DNA of 64,000 nt from Magnetospirillum sp. ME-1 (GTDB taxonomy: Bacteria > Pseudomonadota > Alphaproteobacteria > Rhodospirillales > Magnetospirillaceae): assembly GCF_002105535.1 (NCBI RefSeq), contig NZ_CP015848.1, positions 3,452,926-3,516,925 on the forward strand, read 5' to 3'. A program made the position numbers and the translations under genes. The notes beneath the pieces were generated by a model. That model was not told the DNA's origin. It saw nothing but the letters and a program-made list of their open reading frames with translations, and made no database searches. The first letter of the stretch is position 1. Every line of letters begins with the position of its first letter. Positions 41,836 to 51,306 of this stretch are shown here, piece by piece.

Positions 41836-42640
41836 CCTGGGCCAGGGCGCAGAATCCCTCGACCGGGATTTCCTCGGCCCGGGCGGTGGGGGCAAGGCCG
41901 GTGCGTTCCAGAAGATCCTCGGGGTTCCCCAAGGATTTCAGGCTGGAGCGCAGCATCTTGCGCCGCTGGCCGAAGGCGGCGGCGGTGACCCGTTCCAGGG
42001 TGGCGAAGCGGGCCGGCGCCAGCGGTTCGGCGCGCGGCACCAGTTCCACCACCGTCGAGGTGACGGCGGGCGGCGGCGTGAAGGCCCGGCGATCCACGTT
42101 GAACAGCGGGCGCACCTCGCACAGCCACTGGGTGATCACCGACAGGCGGCCGTAATGGTCCGAGCGGGGCGGCGCGGCCAGGCGGTCCACCACTTCCTTC
42201 TGGAACATCAGGATCAGGCGCTCGAACGCCCCGGCGCGCTTCAGCCAGCCCAGCAGCAGGGCGGTGGAGATGTTGTAGGGCAGGTTGGCGACGATGCGGC
42301 GCGGCGCCTCGCCCAACTCGGCGGCGTCGATGGTCATGGCGTCGGCGGCCATGATCTCCAGGCGGCCGGGATAGGCTTCGGCGATTTCGTTCTGGATGGC
42401 GATGGCGCGGTCGTCGCGTTCGATGGCGACGACGTGGCGGGCCCCGGCATCCAGCAGGGCGCGGGTCAGGCCGCCGGGACCCGGCCCGATCTCGATCACC
42501 GTGCCCACCGAAAGGTCGCCGGCCGCCCGGGCGATGCGCCCGGTCAGGTTGAGGTCGAACAGGAAGTGCTGGCCCAGCGACTTGCGGGCATCGAGTCCGT
42601 GGCGGGCGATGACGTCCCTCAGCGGCGGCAGTTCAGCCAT
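41813..42640 (-). CDS. rsmA: 16S rRNA dimethyladenosine transferase RsmA/KsgA
   Basis: The product is 275 residues from the ATG at 42640. Motifs are LGQHFLFDLNL, VIEIGPGPGGLTRALL (SAM binding), NLPYNIST (catalytic NLPY) and FTPPPAVTSTVVEL. It dimethylates two adjacent adenosines near the 3' end of 16S rRNA. It overlaps pdxA by 8 bp and its stop lies inside a tandem repeat. Confidence 0.96.
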   Translation of the reverse strand: MAELPPLRDVIARHGLDARKSLGQHFLFDLNLTGRIARAAGDLSVGTVIEIGPGPGGLTRALLDAGARHVVAIERDDRAIAIQNEIAEAYPGRLEIMAADAMTIDAAELGEAPRRIVANLPYNISTALLLGWLKRAGAFERLILMFQKEVVDRLAAPPRSDHYGRLSVITQWLCEVRPLFNVDRRAFTPPPAVTSTVVELVPRAEPLAPARFATLERVTAAAFGQRRKMLRSSLKSLGNPEDLLERTGLAPTARAEEIPVEGFCALAQALDARTS

Positions 42641-43640
42641 GGCGCCTGGCCCGGTTGGCGGCGATGGCGGCGGCCATGGACAGGGCGGCCAGCAGGCTGC
42701 CGGCATTGGCCTTGCCCGTTCCCGCCAGGTCGAAGGCGGTGCCGTGATCGGGCGAGGTGCGCACCACCGGCAGACCCAGGGTGACGTTGACGCCGCCGTC
42801 GAAATCGATGGTCTTGATGGGGATCAGCGCCTGGTCGTGGTACATGCACAGCGCCGCGTCGTAGCCCTGGCGCGCCCGCGGGTGGAACAGGGTGTCGGAC
42901 GGCAGGGGGCCGAAGGCGTCGATTCCTGCGGCCCGCAACTCGGCCACGGCGGGGGCGACCATGTCCTCGTCCTCGCGGCCCATGGTGCCGCCTTCACCGG
43001 CATGGGGGTTGAGCCCGGCCACGGCGAGGCGCGGCCGGTCGATGCCGAAATCCACCTCCAGCGCCCGGGCGGTGACGCGGCCGATCTCGACGATATGGGC
43101 GCGGGTGAGCGTGCGGATGGCTTCGGCCAGTCCCAGATGGATGGTCACCGGCACCACCCGCAGTTGGGGGCAGGCCAGCATCATCACTTCCCGCAGGCCG
43201 GGGCGGCCCAGCAGGGCGGCCAGGAACTCGGTATGGCCGGGATAGGCGAAGCCGCCCTGATACATGACGTGCTTGTGGATGGGATTGGTGACCAGCCCCG
43301 CCACCTCGCCGGCCAGGGCCAGGGCGACGGCCCGCTCGATGGCTCCCTTGACCGCCGGAACATTGGCGGGGTCGGGCCTGCCCGGCTCGACCGCGACGGC
43401 CAGGGGCTGGTGCAGGACGGGAAGCGCCGTGGCGAAGACGGTTTCGGCCTGGGCGGGGGATGCCACTTCCTGAACGGGAACGTCGAGGCCCAGCCTCGCC
43501 GCCAGCCGCCGCAGCCGGCCGGCATCGTCGATCATGACGAAGGGCGGCACGCCGCCATCCGCCCGCCGGATCCAGGCCCCGAGCGCGATATCCCCTCCGA
43601 TCCCGGCGGGCTCGCCCATGGTCAGGGCGAGAATGCTCAC
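42633..43640 (-). CDS. pdxA: 4-hydroxythreonine-4-phosphate dehydrogenase
   Basis: The product is 335 residues. GEPAGIGGDIAL, VTNPIHKHVMYQGGFAYPGHTEFL, GLNPHAGEGGTMGREDEDMV and MYHDQALIPIKTIDFDGGVNVTLGLPVVRTSPDHGTAFD-type motifs identify PdxA of vitamin B6 synthesis, including the metal-binding His residues. Start GTG overlaps the surA stop (GTGA). Confidence 0.96.
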   Translation of the reverse strand: MSILALTMGEPAGIGGDIALGAWIRRADGGVPPFVMIDDAGRLRRLAARLGLDVPVQEVASPAQAETVFATALPVLHQPLAVAVEPGRPDPANVPAVKGAIERAVALALAGEVAGLVTNPIHKHVMYQGGFAYPGHTEFLAALLGRPGLREVMMLACPQLRVVPVTIHLGLAEAIRTLTRAHIVEIGRVTARALEVDFGIDRPRLAVAGLNPHAGEGGTMGREDEDMVAPAVAELRAAGIDAFGPLPSDTLFHPRARQGYDAALCMYHDQALIPIKTIDFDGGVNVTLGLPVVRTSPDHGTAFDLAGTGKANAGSLLAALSMAAAIAANRARRHG

Positions 43641-44902
43641 AGCCGGAAGTCGATGAAGGCGGCGCGGCGCAGGTCGCGGAGATAGCGGCGCGACATCATG
43701 TCCAGGCGCTCGTCCTCGATGATGTGCTTCATGGCCTCGCGGGTGGGCAGGCCACCCTCGGTGGCGCCTTCCTCGCGGGCGCAGACCATCACCACCAGCA
43801 GGGCGTCGCCAATATTCATGGGGGCGCTGACCTTATTGATGGGAAGTGCGCTCACCACGGGGCGCATGGCCGGCGGTAGAACGGACAGGGTCAGGCCTTC
43901 ACGCACACCGGAGCGCTCGGAATTGAGTTTGCGTCCCATATCCTCCATCTCGCGGCAGGACTTGATCGACGCGGTCAGTTCCGCTGCCTTGGCCGCCAGT
44001 TGCTGGATCGGCGGGGCGCCGGCGGGGACGGGGAAGAAAACCTGGGCCAGGCTGAATTTGGGGTCGGACGTGGTGGTCTGGCCTGCCACCCGCTTGTCGA
44101 TCATGGCCAGAATGGCGTAGCCGGAGCCGGTGCGGACCAGGGTGCTGACCTGTCCCTTGTCCAGGCGCATGGCCACGTCGCGGACGTCGTCATCGAGGGC
44201 CGAAGGCGCCATCCAGCCCAGTACGCCGCCATTGGCGGCCGAACCGCTTTGGGAGAACTGGCGGGCCAAGGCCTGGAAGGGGGCCCCGGCTCGCAATTGC
44301 TCGATCAGGCGTTCGCCCAGGCGCCGCGACTCCTCCTCCTGACGCGGGGATTCCACCGGCAGGAAGATTTCGGCCAGCATGAATTCCGGCTGGCCGAATT
44401 GCTGGCGGATATTCTCGATGCGCTCGGTGATCTCATCCTCGCCAACGCGAATGGTGGGCTGGAGCGAACGCATGATCAGCTTGACCCAGATGATGTCGGC
44501 CTTGACCTGATCCTTGACGGCGTCGGGATCGACACCGGCCTTGACCAGCGACGGCAGCAACGACCCTGGTGGCATCCGGTTCTGGTTCTCGATATTGGCC
44601 AGGCCGCGCATCACTTCCTCGGCGCCGACCCCGACCTTGAGGCGGGCGGCTTCCTGCGACTGCAGGCGCTCGTCGATCATCTTGCGCAGCACCTGGGGCA
44701 CGGCGCGCCGCCGGTTCTCGATATTGTCGGGCAGGCCCGAGACGGTGATGGCCAGCTTCATCCGGGCGTCAAGGTCGCGAAGCGAGATGATCTCGTCGTT
44801 GACCACGGCGGCGATGCGGTCCACGTCCTGAGCCGAGGCTTGGCCAAGCGGGAGATGCGAGATCAGGACAAGGGTCAGGACGATTGCGGCGCGGGCCAGC
44901 AT
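43637..44902 (-). CDS. surA: periplasmic chaperone/peptidyl-prolyl isomerase SurA
   Basis: The product is 421 residues from the ATG at 44902 (GGGAGG upstream) with a signal peptide (RAAIVLTLVLISHLPLGQASA). A SurA N-terminal chaperone domain (about 30-160) and one clear parvulin domain (FMLAEIFLPVESP, ALARQFSQSGSAANGGVLGWM) are visible; a second, more divergent one follows. It assists folding of outer membrane proteins such as LptD, encoded next to it. Confidence 0.92.
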   Translation of the reverse strand: MLARAAIVLTLVLISHLPLGQASAQDVDRIAAVVNDEIISLRDLDARMKLAITVSGLPDNIENRRRAVPQVLRKMIDERLQSQEAARLKVGVGAEEVMRGLANIENQNRMPPGSLLPSLVKAGVDPDAVKDQVKADIIWVKLIMRSLQPTIRVGEDEITERIENIRQQFGQPEFMLAEIFLPVESPRQEEESRRLGERLIEQLRAGAPFQALARQFSQSGSAANGGVLGWMAPSALDDDVRDVAMRLDKGQVSTLVRTGSGYAILAMIDKRVAGQTTTSDPKFSLAQVFFPVPAGAPPIQQLAAKAAELTASIKSCREMEDMGRKLNSERSGVREGLTLSVLPPAMRPVVSALPINKVSAPMNIGDALLVVMVCAREEGATEGGLPTREAMKHIIEDERLDMMSRRYLRDLRRAAFIDFRL

Positions 44903-44919
44903 TCTCGGGTTACCTCCCA

Positions 44920-47688
44920 CTAAAAGACGCTGACGGGCGCTTCGCCCAGCGACTTCAGGACCACGGTCAGACTCAGGTGATATCCGGACAACAGACCGCT
45001 GACGTCCGAGTGGTAGCGGTTGAAGGCCCCGATCACCGCGATGCATTCGTCGCTATACATGGAACTGGCGGTCCAGCTGACGGTACCGCCGTTGGCAGCC
45101 AGATCCTGCTGCAACAGGAACTGGTTCCGCCAATGCTGCGTCGTCGCCGAGCTCACGCCGTAGTTAATGTATTGGCGCTTGGGATAGATGTTGCTGGTGT
45201 TGCTGGCGCTGGGCGACAGCATGCCGTAATCGGTGCTGAAGGCCAAGGCGGGCGGACCGACGGACACTCCGGCCTCGTTACGCCGCACTTCCAGCGTATC
45301 CTTGTCGAGTCGAACCCGGTCGCGGATTCTGAAAAAGCCGACCGGCACGATATCGATCCGCCCCACATAGTCGGACAGGGTGTCCGCGAAGCCGCTGCCG
45401 GTACCGAATGTCGATGCCTTGTGCTGGCGCCATCCCTGTGCCGCCTGAGCGATGATGGCGCCGCCGCGGGTCGGGTAGGCCGCCCAGCGCAAGCCATACG
45501 CGCCGCGCACGCCGCCTTCCACCTGGTCGAGGCCGGGCAGGCGGTTGGGGCGCATGATGTTGGTTTCGTCCAGTTCGAAGCCGACGGAATCCTCGTTGGG
45601 GATGCGTTCATCCGTGCCGGAATTGGGGCTTGCCGCCACCATGGCCATGGGCTCGATGACCTGGGTCACGGTTTTGCCCGGACGGCTGAAGGGGTATCGC
45701 CAGTTGACGGCCACCTCGGGGATCGCGCGGCCGGTGCTGCCCGAATTCTTGCTGATTCCGGTCAGGTGATTGGCGTGATAGCCGTCGGCGCGCATGGAGG
45801 TGGATACGGTGTAGACTTGTCCGTCGGGAGAGATGAGCGGCAGATTCCATGCCACCTTGGTGGACAGGCGCTGGGCCTGGGTGCCGACATCGCGCGTGTA
45901 GGCGAGAACGTCGGAATCGGTGGACCAGTAGCTGCCCGCCCATCCCGGCGCGCTGATGGTGCTGTAGACCATGTGCGGTAGAACCACGGGGGACTTGCTG
46001 GAATCCTCGATGACTCTTTTGCCCTGGAAGGACATGGCTTCCATCATGGCGTAGCCGCGCCGGCTGAACCCCTCCACATAGGGGCGGTTCATCAGCCAGG
46101 GGCGGTCTTCCTCGGTCCGGACCCGGTAAAGCGAGCGGTAATTCAGGTCCGACTGATGCTGAATCTGCCACCCGGCCCGCCAGGTGCGGTCCAACTCCAC
46201 CAGGCCCTTGGATTCCAGGTGGCCGCGAATATCGCCGGTGCTCTTGTCGGCGGTGATGCTGCCCGTGGAGATCGCCTCGCCATGGACACCGCGCCAGCGG
46301 TGCTGGCCCGACAGATGCACGCGCCGCAGCACCGATCTCGGGACATCCTTGTCCGGCGAGTCGATCTTGCTGATCTGGTCGAGCATGAAGCGTGGGGTGA
46401 GCGTGAAGTCCTCGTTCTCCGAGACGACCTGATAGTAAGGCGTGGCGATGGATGGGCCGAGCGAGCTGTTCATGCCGAAAATCGGTGCCAGCATGCCGCT
46501 CTGGCGCTTGATGGTCGGATCGGGATGGGACATGTAGGGGGTATAGGCGACGGGGATGCCCTTGATCTCCAGCCAGGCGTCGCGGTACTCCACCTGCGCC
46601 TCGGCCTGGTTGTGGGTGACCCGCTGGGCCTTGACCTGCCACAGGGGCGTGGCGTCGGGCTTGTCCTTGCAGGGCTCGCAGGCGGTGTAGACGGCGCGGT
46701 CGAAATCCGTGCGGTCGCCGCCCACCCGCTGGGCGCTTTGCGCCGCCATGCGGGAGTTGTCGGCCAGGATGGTGCGGATATCCCGGGCGACGCCGTTCTT
46801 GAAGTCGCCGGTCAGCTCGAAATAGTCGGCGTGGGTGACCTCGCCCGAGGGCTCGGTCAGCACCACGTTGCCGGACGCGCCCATGACGTCCTGCTTCATG
46901 TTGTAGCTGACCGTGTCGGCGGTGATGGTCCGGCCGTCATGCATCATTTCGACGCGGCCCTTGGCGGTGACCACGTTGAACTCGCGGTCATAGATCACCT
47001 GGTCGGCCACCATGTGGACCGGCTCGACGCCGTCCTCGGTGGTCTTGAGGCCGCGCATGGCCCGGGGGATGACCCTGGGGGGGCGCTTCAGGCCGACGGC
47101 GTCGCCGCTTTCATCCTCGCCGCGCATGATGACCGAGGCGCGCTCCATGGCCCGCGAAGCGGACCGCTGGATGTTGGCCGCCGGGGTGGCGTCCGCCCGG
47201 ATGGCCGGTTGAGCCGCGGCCGGGGCGGGCTTCGGCGCGTTCTGGACGGTGGCGGGTTCGGCGGCGATCGTGGTCGGGGGAAGGGGGCGGCTGCGCGGCG
47301 GCGGCGGCGCGGCGGGCTCGTCGTCGCCCCAGGCCTGGCCCCACGACCCGGTTTCGGGATAGGCGGCGCCCATCTCGGTGACCGGCAAGGGCTGGGCGGC
47401 GCGGGTCGGAGCCGCGGCGGCGGGGGCCGCCGGGCGGCTGGGCAGGGCGGCGGCAGGCGGCGGCGGGACATAGCCCGGAGCCGCCTGGGGGACGGGGCGC
47501 GGACGCTGGGGTGCCGGGGCGCGGGCGGCGGCGGGGTCATCGTCGCCCCAGGCCTGTCCCCAGCTTCCCGCCTCGGGCCAGGCCTTCTGTTCGACGACCA
47601 CGTCGGCGCGCGCCGGCATGGTCAGCGCGGTGGAGGCCGACAGCAGGGAGATGAGGAGAAGATGGCGGGACGACGGCACGGTGGTCAC
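44920..47688 (-). CDS. lptD: LPS-assembly protein LptD
   Basis: The product is 922 residues, starting with GTG after a 12-bp gap from lptF. A signal peptide and a Pro/Ala-rich extension of about 200 residues precede the periplasmic jellyroll (VHMVADQVIYDREFNVVTAKGRVEM, GNVVLTEPSGEVTHADYFELTGDFKNG) and the large beta-barrel. It inserts LPS into the outer leaflet with LptE. The extension contains a duplicated GSWGQAWGDD motif. The Cys pair ACEPCKDKPD is visible in the barrel-proximal region. Confidence 0.93.
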   Translation of the reverse strand: MTTVPSSRHLLLISLLSASTALTMPARADVVVEQKAWPEAGSWGQAWGDDDPAAARAPAPQRPRPVPQAAPGYVPPPPAAALPSRPAAPAAAAPTRAAQPLPVTEMGAAYPETGSWGQAWGDDEPAAPPPPRSRPLPPTTIAAEPATVQNAPKPAPAAAQPAIRADATPAANIQRSASRAMERASVIMRGEDESGDAVGLKRPPRVIPRAMRGLKTTEDGVEPVHMVADQVIYDREFNVVTAKGRVEMMHDGRTITADTVSYNMKQDVMGASGNVVLTEPSGEVTHADYFELTGDFKNGVARDIRTILADNSRMAAQSAQRVGGDRTDFDRAVYTACEPCKDKPDATPLWQVKAQRVTHNQAEAQVEYRDAWLEIKGIPVAYTPYMSHPDPTIKRQSGMLAPIFGMNSSLGPSIATPYYQVVSENEDFTLTPRFMLDQISKIDSPDKDVPRSVLRRVHLSGQHRWRGVHGEAISTGSITADKSTGDIRGHLESKGLVELDRTWRAGWQIQHQSDLNYRSLYRVRTEEDRPWLMNRPYVEGFSRRGYAMMEAMSFQGKRVIEDSSKSPVVLPHMVYSTISAPGWAGSYWSTDSDVLAYTRDVGTQAQRLSTKVAWNLPLISPDGQVYTVSTSMRADGYHANHLTGISKNSGSTGRAIPEVAVNWRYPFSRPGKTVTQVIEPMAMVAASPNSGTDERIPNEDSVGFELDETNIMRPNRLPGLDQVEGGVRGAYGLRWAAYPTRGGAIIAQAAQGWRQHKASTFGTGSGFADTLSDYVGRIDIVPVGFFRIRDRVRLDKDTLEVRRNEAGVSVGPPALAFSTDYGMLSPSASNTSNIYPKRQYINYGVSSATTQHWRNQFLLQQDLAANGGTVSWTASSMYSDECIAVIGAFNRYHSDVSGLLSGYHLSLTVVLKSLGEAPVSVF

Positions 47689-47700
47689 TCTTTCGTCTCG

Positions 47701-48819
47701 TCACGCGGCGCTTGGGGCCGGCGCGGTCCGGCGGCGCGGCCACGGCGGGTGGGCCAGGACCCACAGGCCCAGCGCGATGGGAAGGGCGGCGTTGATGTAG
47801 ATGAACGGGACGAAGGCCAGATTGCCCGACGACAGGTTCGAGGCGCCCAGCGCCATGGCCTGGACGGCGACCATCAGGGCGGTGGCCACCATCACCTGCA
47901 TGGTCTGGCCGCGCCGGTCGAATCCCGAGGTCAGCAGCACGGCGGCGGCCAGCAGCGGAAAGGCCAGGCTGTAGAGCGGCGAGGCGAGGCGGGAATGCAG
48001 CTCCGACTTGAACCGGCGCAGGTCCCCCTTGTTTTCCATGCTGTCATCCATGGCCAGCAATTCCAGGGTCGAGCGCTCGCGGGCATCGCGGAAGCGGTCG
48101 GGCTTGTTGCCGGTGGCGGTGTTGAAGTCCACGGTGTAGTTGTCGAAATAGAGCAGCGACAGCTTGCCGGTGCCCGGCGTCACTTCCTGGCGGTTGCCGT
48201 TGACCATCAGCACCCGGGGCCCCTGTTCGGTGTAGACCAGGGCGCCGCGCTCGGCCATCAGGGTGACCGGCTTGTTCGGGTGGCGCTTGTCGTGGACCAG
48301 GAGGCCGGTCAGCTCGCCGGAGGGCGTGCGCGCACGGACATAGATGGTCAGGCCCTCGCCGAACTTGTTGAACATGCCTTCCTGCAGCAGCACGTTGCCG
48401 ATGTCGTTGCGGATGGTCCACTGCATCTCGTGGAAGCTGCGCACCGTCATGGGGATGATCCAGCAGCTCAGCAGATACCCCACGGCGCTCACCGCCAGTC
48501 CGAGGAAGATCGCCGGCCGCGCCAGGGCCAGATGGCTGAGGCCCGCGGCGCGCAGGACCACCAGTTCCCGGTCCGCAATCAGCCGGTTGTAGGTGAAAAG
48601 CACTACGGCGAAAAGGGAAATCGGGATGATGACCACCAGGAAGCCCGGCATCAGAAGGATGGTGAGCTTGAGGAAGGCGCCGATGGACAGGCCCTTGTTG
48701 ACGATCATCTCGACGAAGCGCAGCGACTGGGTCAGCCACAGGACGCAAGCCAGCGCGGCGGAGACGAAAATCATCCCCACCAGCATCTGGCGCATCATGT
48801 ATCGCGTGATCCCCGACAT
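47701..48819 (-). CDS. lptF: LPS export permease, LptF-like
   Basis: The product is 372 residues with three N-terminal and three C-terminal membrane helices around a beta-jellyroll periplasmic domain. ITRYMMRQMLVGMIFVS and LPGFLVVIIPISLFAVVLFTYNRLIADRELVVLRAAGLS fit LptF more than LptG, but the pair is hard to separate by eye. It forms the LptB2FG transporter that extracts LPS. Usually lptG follows before lptD; here lptD follows after 12 bp. Confidence 0.85.
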   Translation of the reverse strand: MSGITRYMMRQMLVGMIFVSAALACVLWLTQSLRFVEMIVNKGLSIGAFLKLTILLMPGFLVVIIPISLFAVVLFTYNRLIADRELVVLRAAGLSHLALARPAIFLGLAVSAVGYLLSCWIIPMTVRSFHEMQWTIRNDIGNVLLQEGMFNKFGEGLTIYVRARTPSGELTGLLVHDKRHPNKPVTLMAERGALVYTEQGPRVLMVNGNRQEVTPGTGKLSLLYFDNYTVDFNTATGNKPDRFRDARERSTLELLAMDDSMENKGDLRRFKSELHSRLASPLYSLAFPLLAAAVLLTSGFDRRGQTMQVMVATALMVAVQAMALGASNLSSGNLAFVPFIYINAALPIALGLWVLAHPPWPRRRTAPAPSAA

Positions 48820-48893
48820 GGCGCGGGATTATAGACACGTGGCCTGCGGCGGAACAGCGAAAGGTGAGAGCTTGGGGCGATATTCGGCTGGGG

Positions 48894-50297
48894 TCAGCGC
48901 AGGATCTTGCCCGGGTTCATCAAACCCTCGGGATCGAGCGCGTTCTTGACGCGGGCCATCAGGTCCAGGTCGATGCCTGGCTTGTAGTGGGCCAGTTCCT
49001 CGACCTTGAGCCGCCCGATGCCGTGCTCGGCCGAGATGGAGCCCTCCATGCCCACCACGATGTCGTGGACGATGCGGTTCATCTCTTCCCAGCGGGCCAG
49101 GAAGGCCGCCTTGTCCGTACCTGCCGGCTGGGTCAGGTTGAAGTGGGTGTTGCCGTCGCCCAGATGGCCGAAGGGCACCACGCGCACGCCGGGCATGGCC
49201 GCCTCGACCGCGCTCGTGCAGCGGCGGATCATCTCGGGCACCCGCGAGGTGGCGACCGCGACGTCGTGCTTGATGGAGCCGCCTTCCTTTTTCTGGGCCT
49301 CGGGGATGGCTTCGCGGATGCGCCAGAAATCGGCGCGCTGGCTTTGGCTTTCGGCGATCACCGCGTCGGTCGCCAACCCGTCCTCGAAGGCCCGGGCCAG
49401 CACCTCCTCCAGGGTGTCGCGCAGGCCGCCCGGCCTGGACGACGACAGCTCCAGCAGCAGCATCCACTCATGGGGGGCGGCGAAGGGATCGCGGACGCCG
49501 GGCACGTGGCGCAGGCCCAGTTCCAGGCCGATGCGCGGCACCAGCTCGCAGGCGGTGACCGCATCGCCGCTGGCCGAACGCGCCCGGGCGAACAGGGGAA
49601 GTGCCGCCTCCAGGTCGGACAGCGCCACCATGGCGGTGGCCACCTCGCGCGGGCGGGGGAACAGCTTCAGCACGCAGGCGGTGATGATGCCGAGCGTCCC
49701 CTCGGCGCCGATGAACAGGTGTTGCAGCGCATAGCCGGTATTGTCCTTGCGCAGCCGCTTCAGGCCATTCCAGATCCGGCCGTCGGGCAGCACCACCTCC
49801 AGGCCCAGCACCAGATCGCGGGTGTTGCCGTAGCGCAGCACGTTGGTGCCCCCGGCATTGGTCGAGATGTTGCCGCCGATGCGGCACGACCCTTCCGCCC
49901 CCAGGCTCAAGGGGAACAGGCAATCGGCCTCCGCCGCCGCCTGCTGCAGGCTGGCCAGCACGCAGCCCGCCTCGGCGGTCAGCGTGAAATCCACGGGATC
50001 GACGGCCCGGATACGGGTCAGGCGCTCGGTGGAGATCACCACGCTTCGCCCGTCCTCGGCCGGCACGCCGCCGCCGCACAGCCCCGTGTTGCCGCCCTGG
50101 GGCACCATGGGAATGCCGGCGTTCGCGCAGGCCTTGACCGCCTCGGACACCTCGGCGGTGGAGCCGGGGCGGATCACGGCCAGCGCCGCGCCGCGATACA
50201 GGCCGCGCTCCTCCACCAGATAGGGCGCGAGGTCGGCGGCGTCGGTGATGACGTTGCCGGGGCCGACGATGGCGGCGAGGGCGGCGAGAATGCTCAC
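48894..50297 (-). CDS. FAD-linked 2-hydroxyacid oxidoreductase (GlcD/D2HGDH-like)
   Basis: The product is 467 residues from a GTG at 50297 overlapping the TsaC stop (GTGA). It has the FAD-binding PCMH motif (VPQGGNTGLCGG, GGNISTNAGGTNVLRYGNTRDLVLGLEVVLPDG) and the C-terminal FAD-oxidase signature HLGDGNTHFNL and SAEHGIGRLK. The group includes D-lactate, glycolate and D-2-hydroxyglutarate dehydrogenases. The substrate is undecided. Confidence 0.9.
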   Translation of the reverse strand: MSILAALAAIVGPGNVITDAADLAPYLVEERGLYRGAALAVIRPGSTAEVSEAVKACANAGIPMVPQGGNTGLCGGGVPAEDGRSVVISTERLTRIRAVDPVDFTLTAEAGCVLASLQQAAAEADCLFPLSLGAEGSCRIGGNISTNAGGTNVLRYGNTRDLVLGLEVVLPDGRIWNGLKRLRKDNTGYALQHLFIGAEGTLGIITACVLKLFPRPREVATAMVALSDLEAALPLFARARSASGDAVTACELVPRIGLELGLRHVPGVRDPFAAPHEWMLLLELSSSRPGGLRDTLEEVLARAFEDGLATDAVIAESQSQRADFWRIREAIPEAQKKEGGSIKHDVAVATSRVPEMIRRCTSAVEAAMPGVRVVPFGHLGDGNTHFNLTQPAGTDKAAFLARWEEMNRIVHDIVVGMEGSISAEHGIGRLKVEELAHYKPGIDLDLMARVKNALDPEGLMNPGKILR

Positions 50298-51262
50298 GAC
50301 GGGCTCCGTGGTGCGGCGGCGCGCCGCAGGCGGTCGTTGATGGCCAGGCCCAGGCCCTTTTCCGGGATGGGCATCACGGCGATGCCCCGGTAATCGGGGC
50401 GGTCCAGGGCGCGCAGCATGGCGAACAGATGGGCGGCGGCCTCGGACAGATCGCCCTTGGGCGACAGGTTCAGCACGCTGTCGGGGGCGGGGCCGAAGCC
50501 CAGCAACGCCTCGCCCGGCTCGGCCGCGTGGGCGTTGAGCCGGACGGGGAGGGCGGGGGCGTAATGGCTTTCCAACTGGCCGGGCGAGCGCGGCGCCTCC
50601 GGCGTCTCCAGGGCGCGGCGGATGGGATGGCCGAGTGCCGCCTCCAGCTCCTCGGCGGTGATGCCGCCGGGGCGCAGCAGGGTGGGGGGCTGTTCCGACA
50701 GGTCCAGCACGGTGGATTCGACGCCGACCCGGCAGGGGCCGCCGTCCAGCACCATGGCGATGCGGCCTTCCAGGCATTGGGCCACATGCTCGGGCCGGGT
50801 TGGGCTGACGCGGCCCGAGCGGTTGGCCGAGGGCGCCGCCAGGGGCCGCCCCGCCGCCTTGATCAGGGCCAGGGCGACGGGATGGTCGGGCATGCGCACC
50901 GCCACCGAATCGAGCCCGGCCGAGGCCAGTAGCGACACCGGCGAATCGGCGCGGCGCTTCAGCACCAGGGTCAGCGGACCGGGCCAGAAGCGCTCGGCCA
51001 GACGATGGGCGTCGGGGCAAAGCTCCACCAGGGCGGCGGCCTGCTCCAGGCTGCTCACATGGGCGATCAGCGGATTGAAGCTGGGGCGGCCCTTGGCCTT
51101 GAAGATGGCGGCCACCGCCGCATCGGACGTGGCGTCGCCGCCCAGGCCGTAGACCGTCTCGGTGGGAAAGGCCACCAGCCCGCCCTCGGCCAGCACGCGC
51201 CCGGCCCGGGCGATGGCGGCGGGGTCGGCGGGCAGGACGGAAACGGGCACGGGCTTGCTCAT
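50294..51262 (-). CDS. L-threonylcarbamoyladenylate synthase (Sua5 form of TsaC)
   Basis: The product is 322 residues. YrdC domain motifs are GGLVAFPTETVYGLGGDATS, KGRPSFNPLIAHV, RFWPGPLTLVL and SANRSGRVSPT. The C-terminal 100 residues form the Sua5 extension, so the protein is of Sua5 length, longer than TsaC. It makes the activated threonylcarbamoyl used for tRNA t6A37. ATG at 51262 is likely; an in-frame ATG at 51280 is possible. Confidence 0.92.
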   Translation of the reverse strand: MSKPVPVSVLPADPAAIARAGRVLAEGGLVAFPTETVYGLGGDATSDAAVAAIFKAKGRPSFNPLIAHVSSLEQAAALVELCPDAHRLAERFWPGPLTLVLKRRADSPVSLLASAGLDSVAVRMPDHPVALALIKAAGRPLAAPSANRSGRVSPTRPEHVAQCLEGRIAMVLDGGPCRVGVESTVLDLSEQPPTLLRPGGITAEELEAALGHPIRRALETPEAPRSPGQLESHYAPALPVRLNAHAAEPGEALLGFGPAPDSVLNLSPKGDLSEAAAHLFAMLRALDRPDYRGIAVMPIPEKGLGLAINDRLRRAAAPRSPS

Positions 51263-51306
51263 GCCCGGACCATAAGCCATTCCCGGCCCGGCGGGGAAGG
51301 GGGGCG

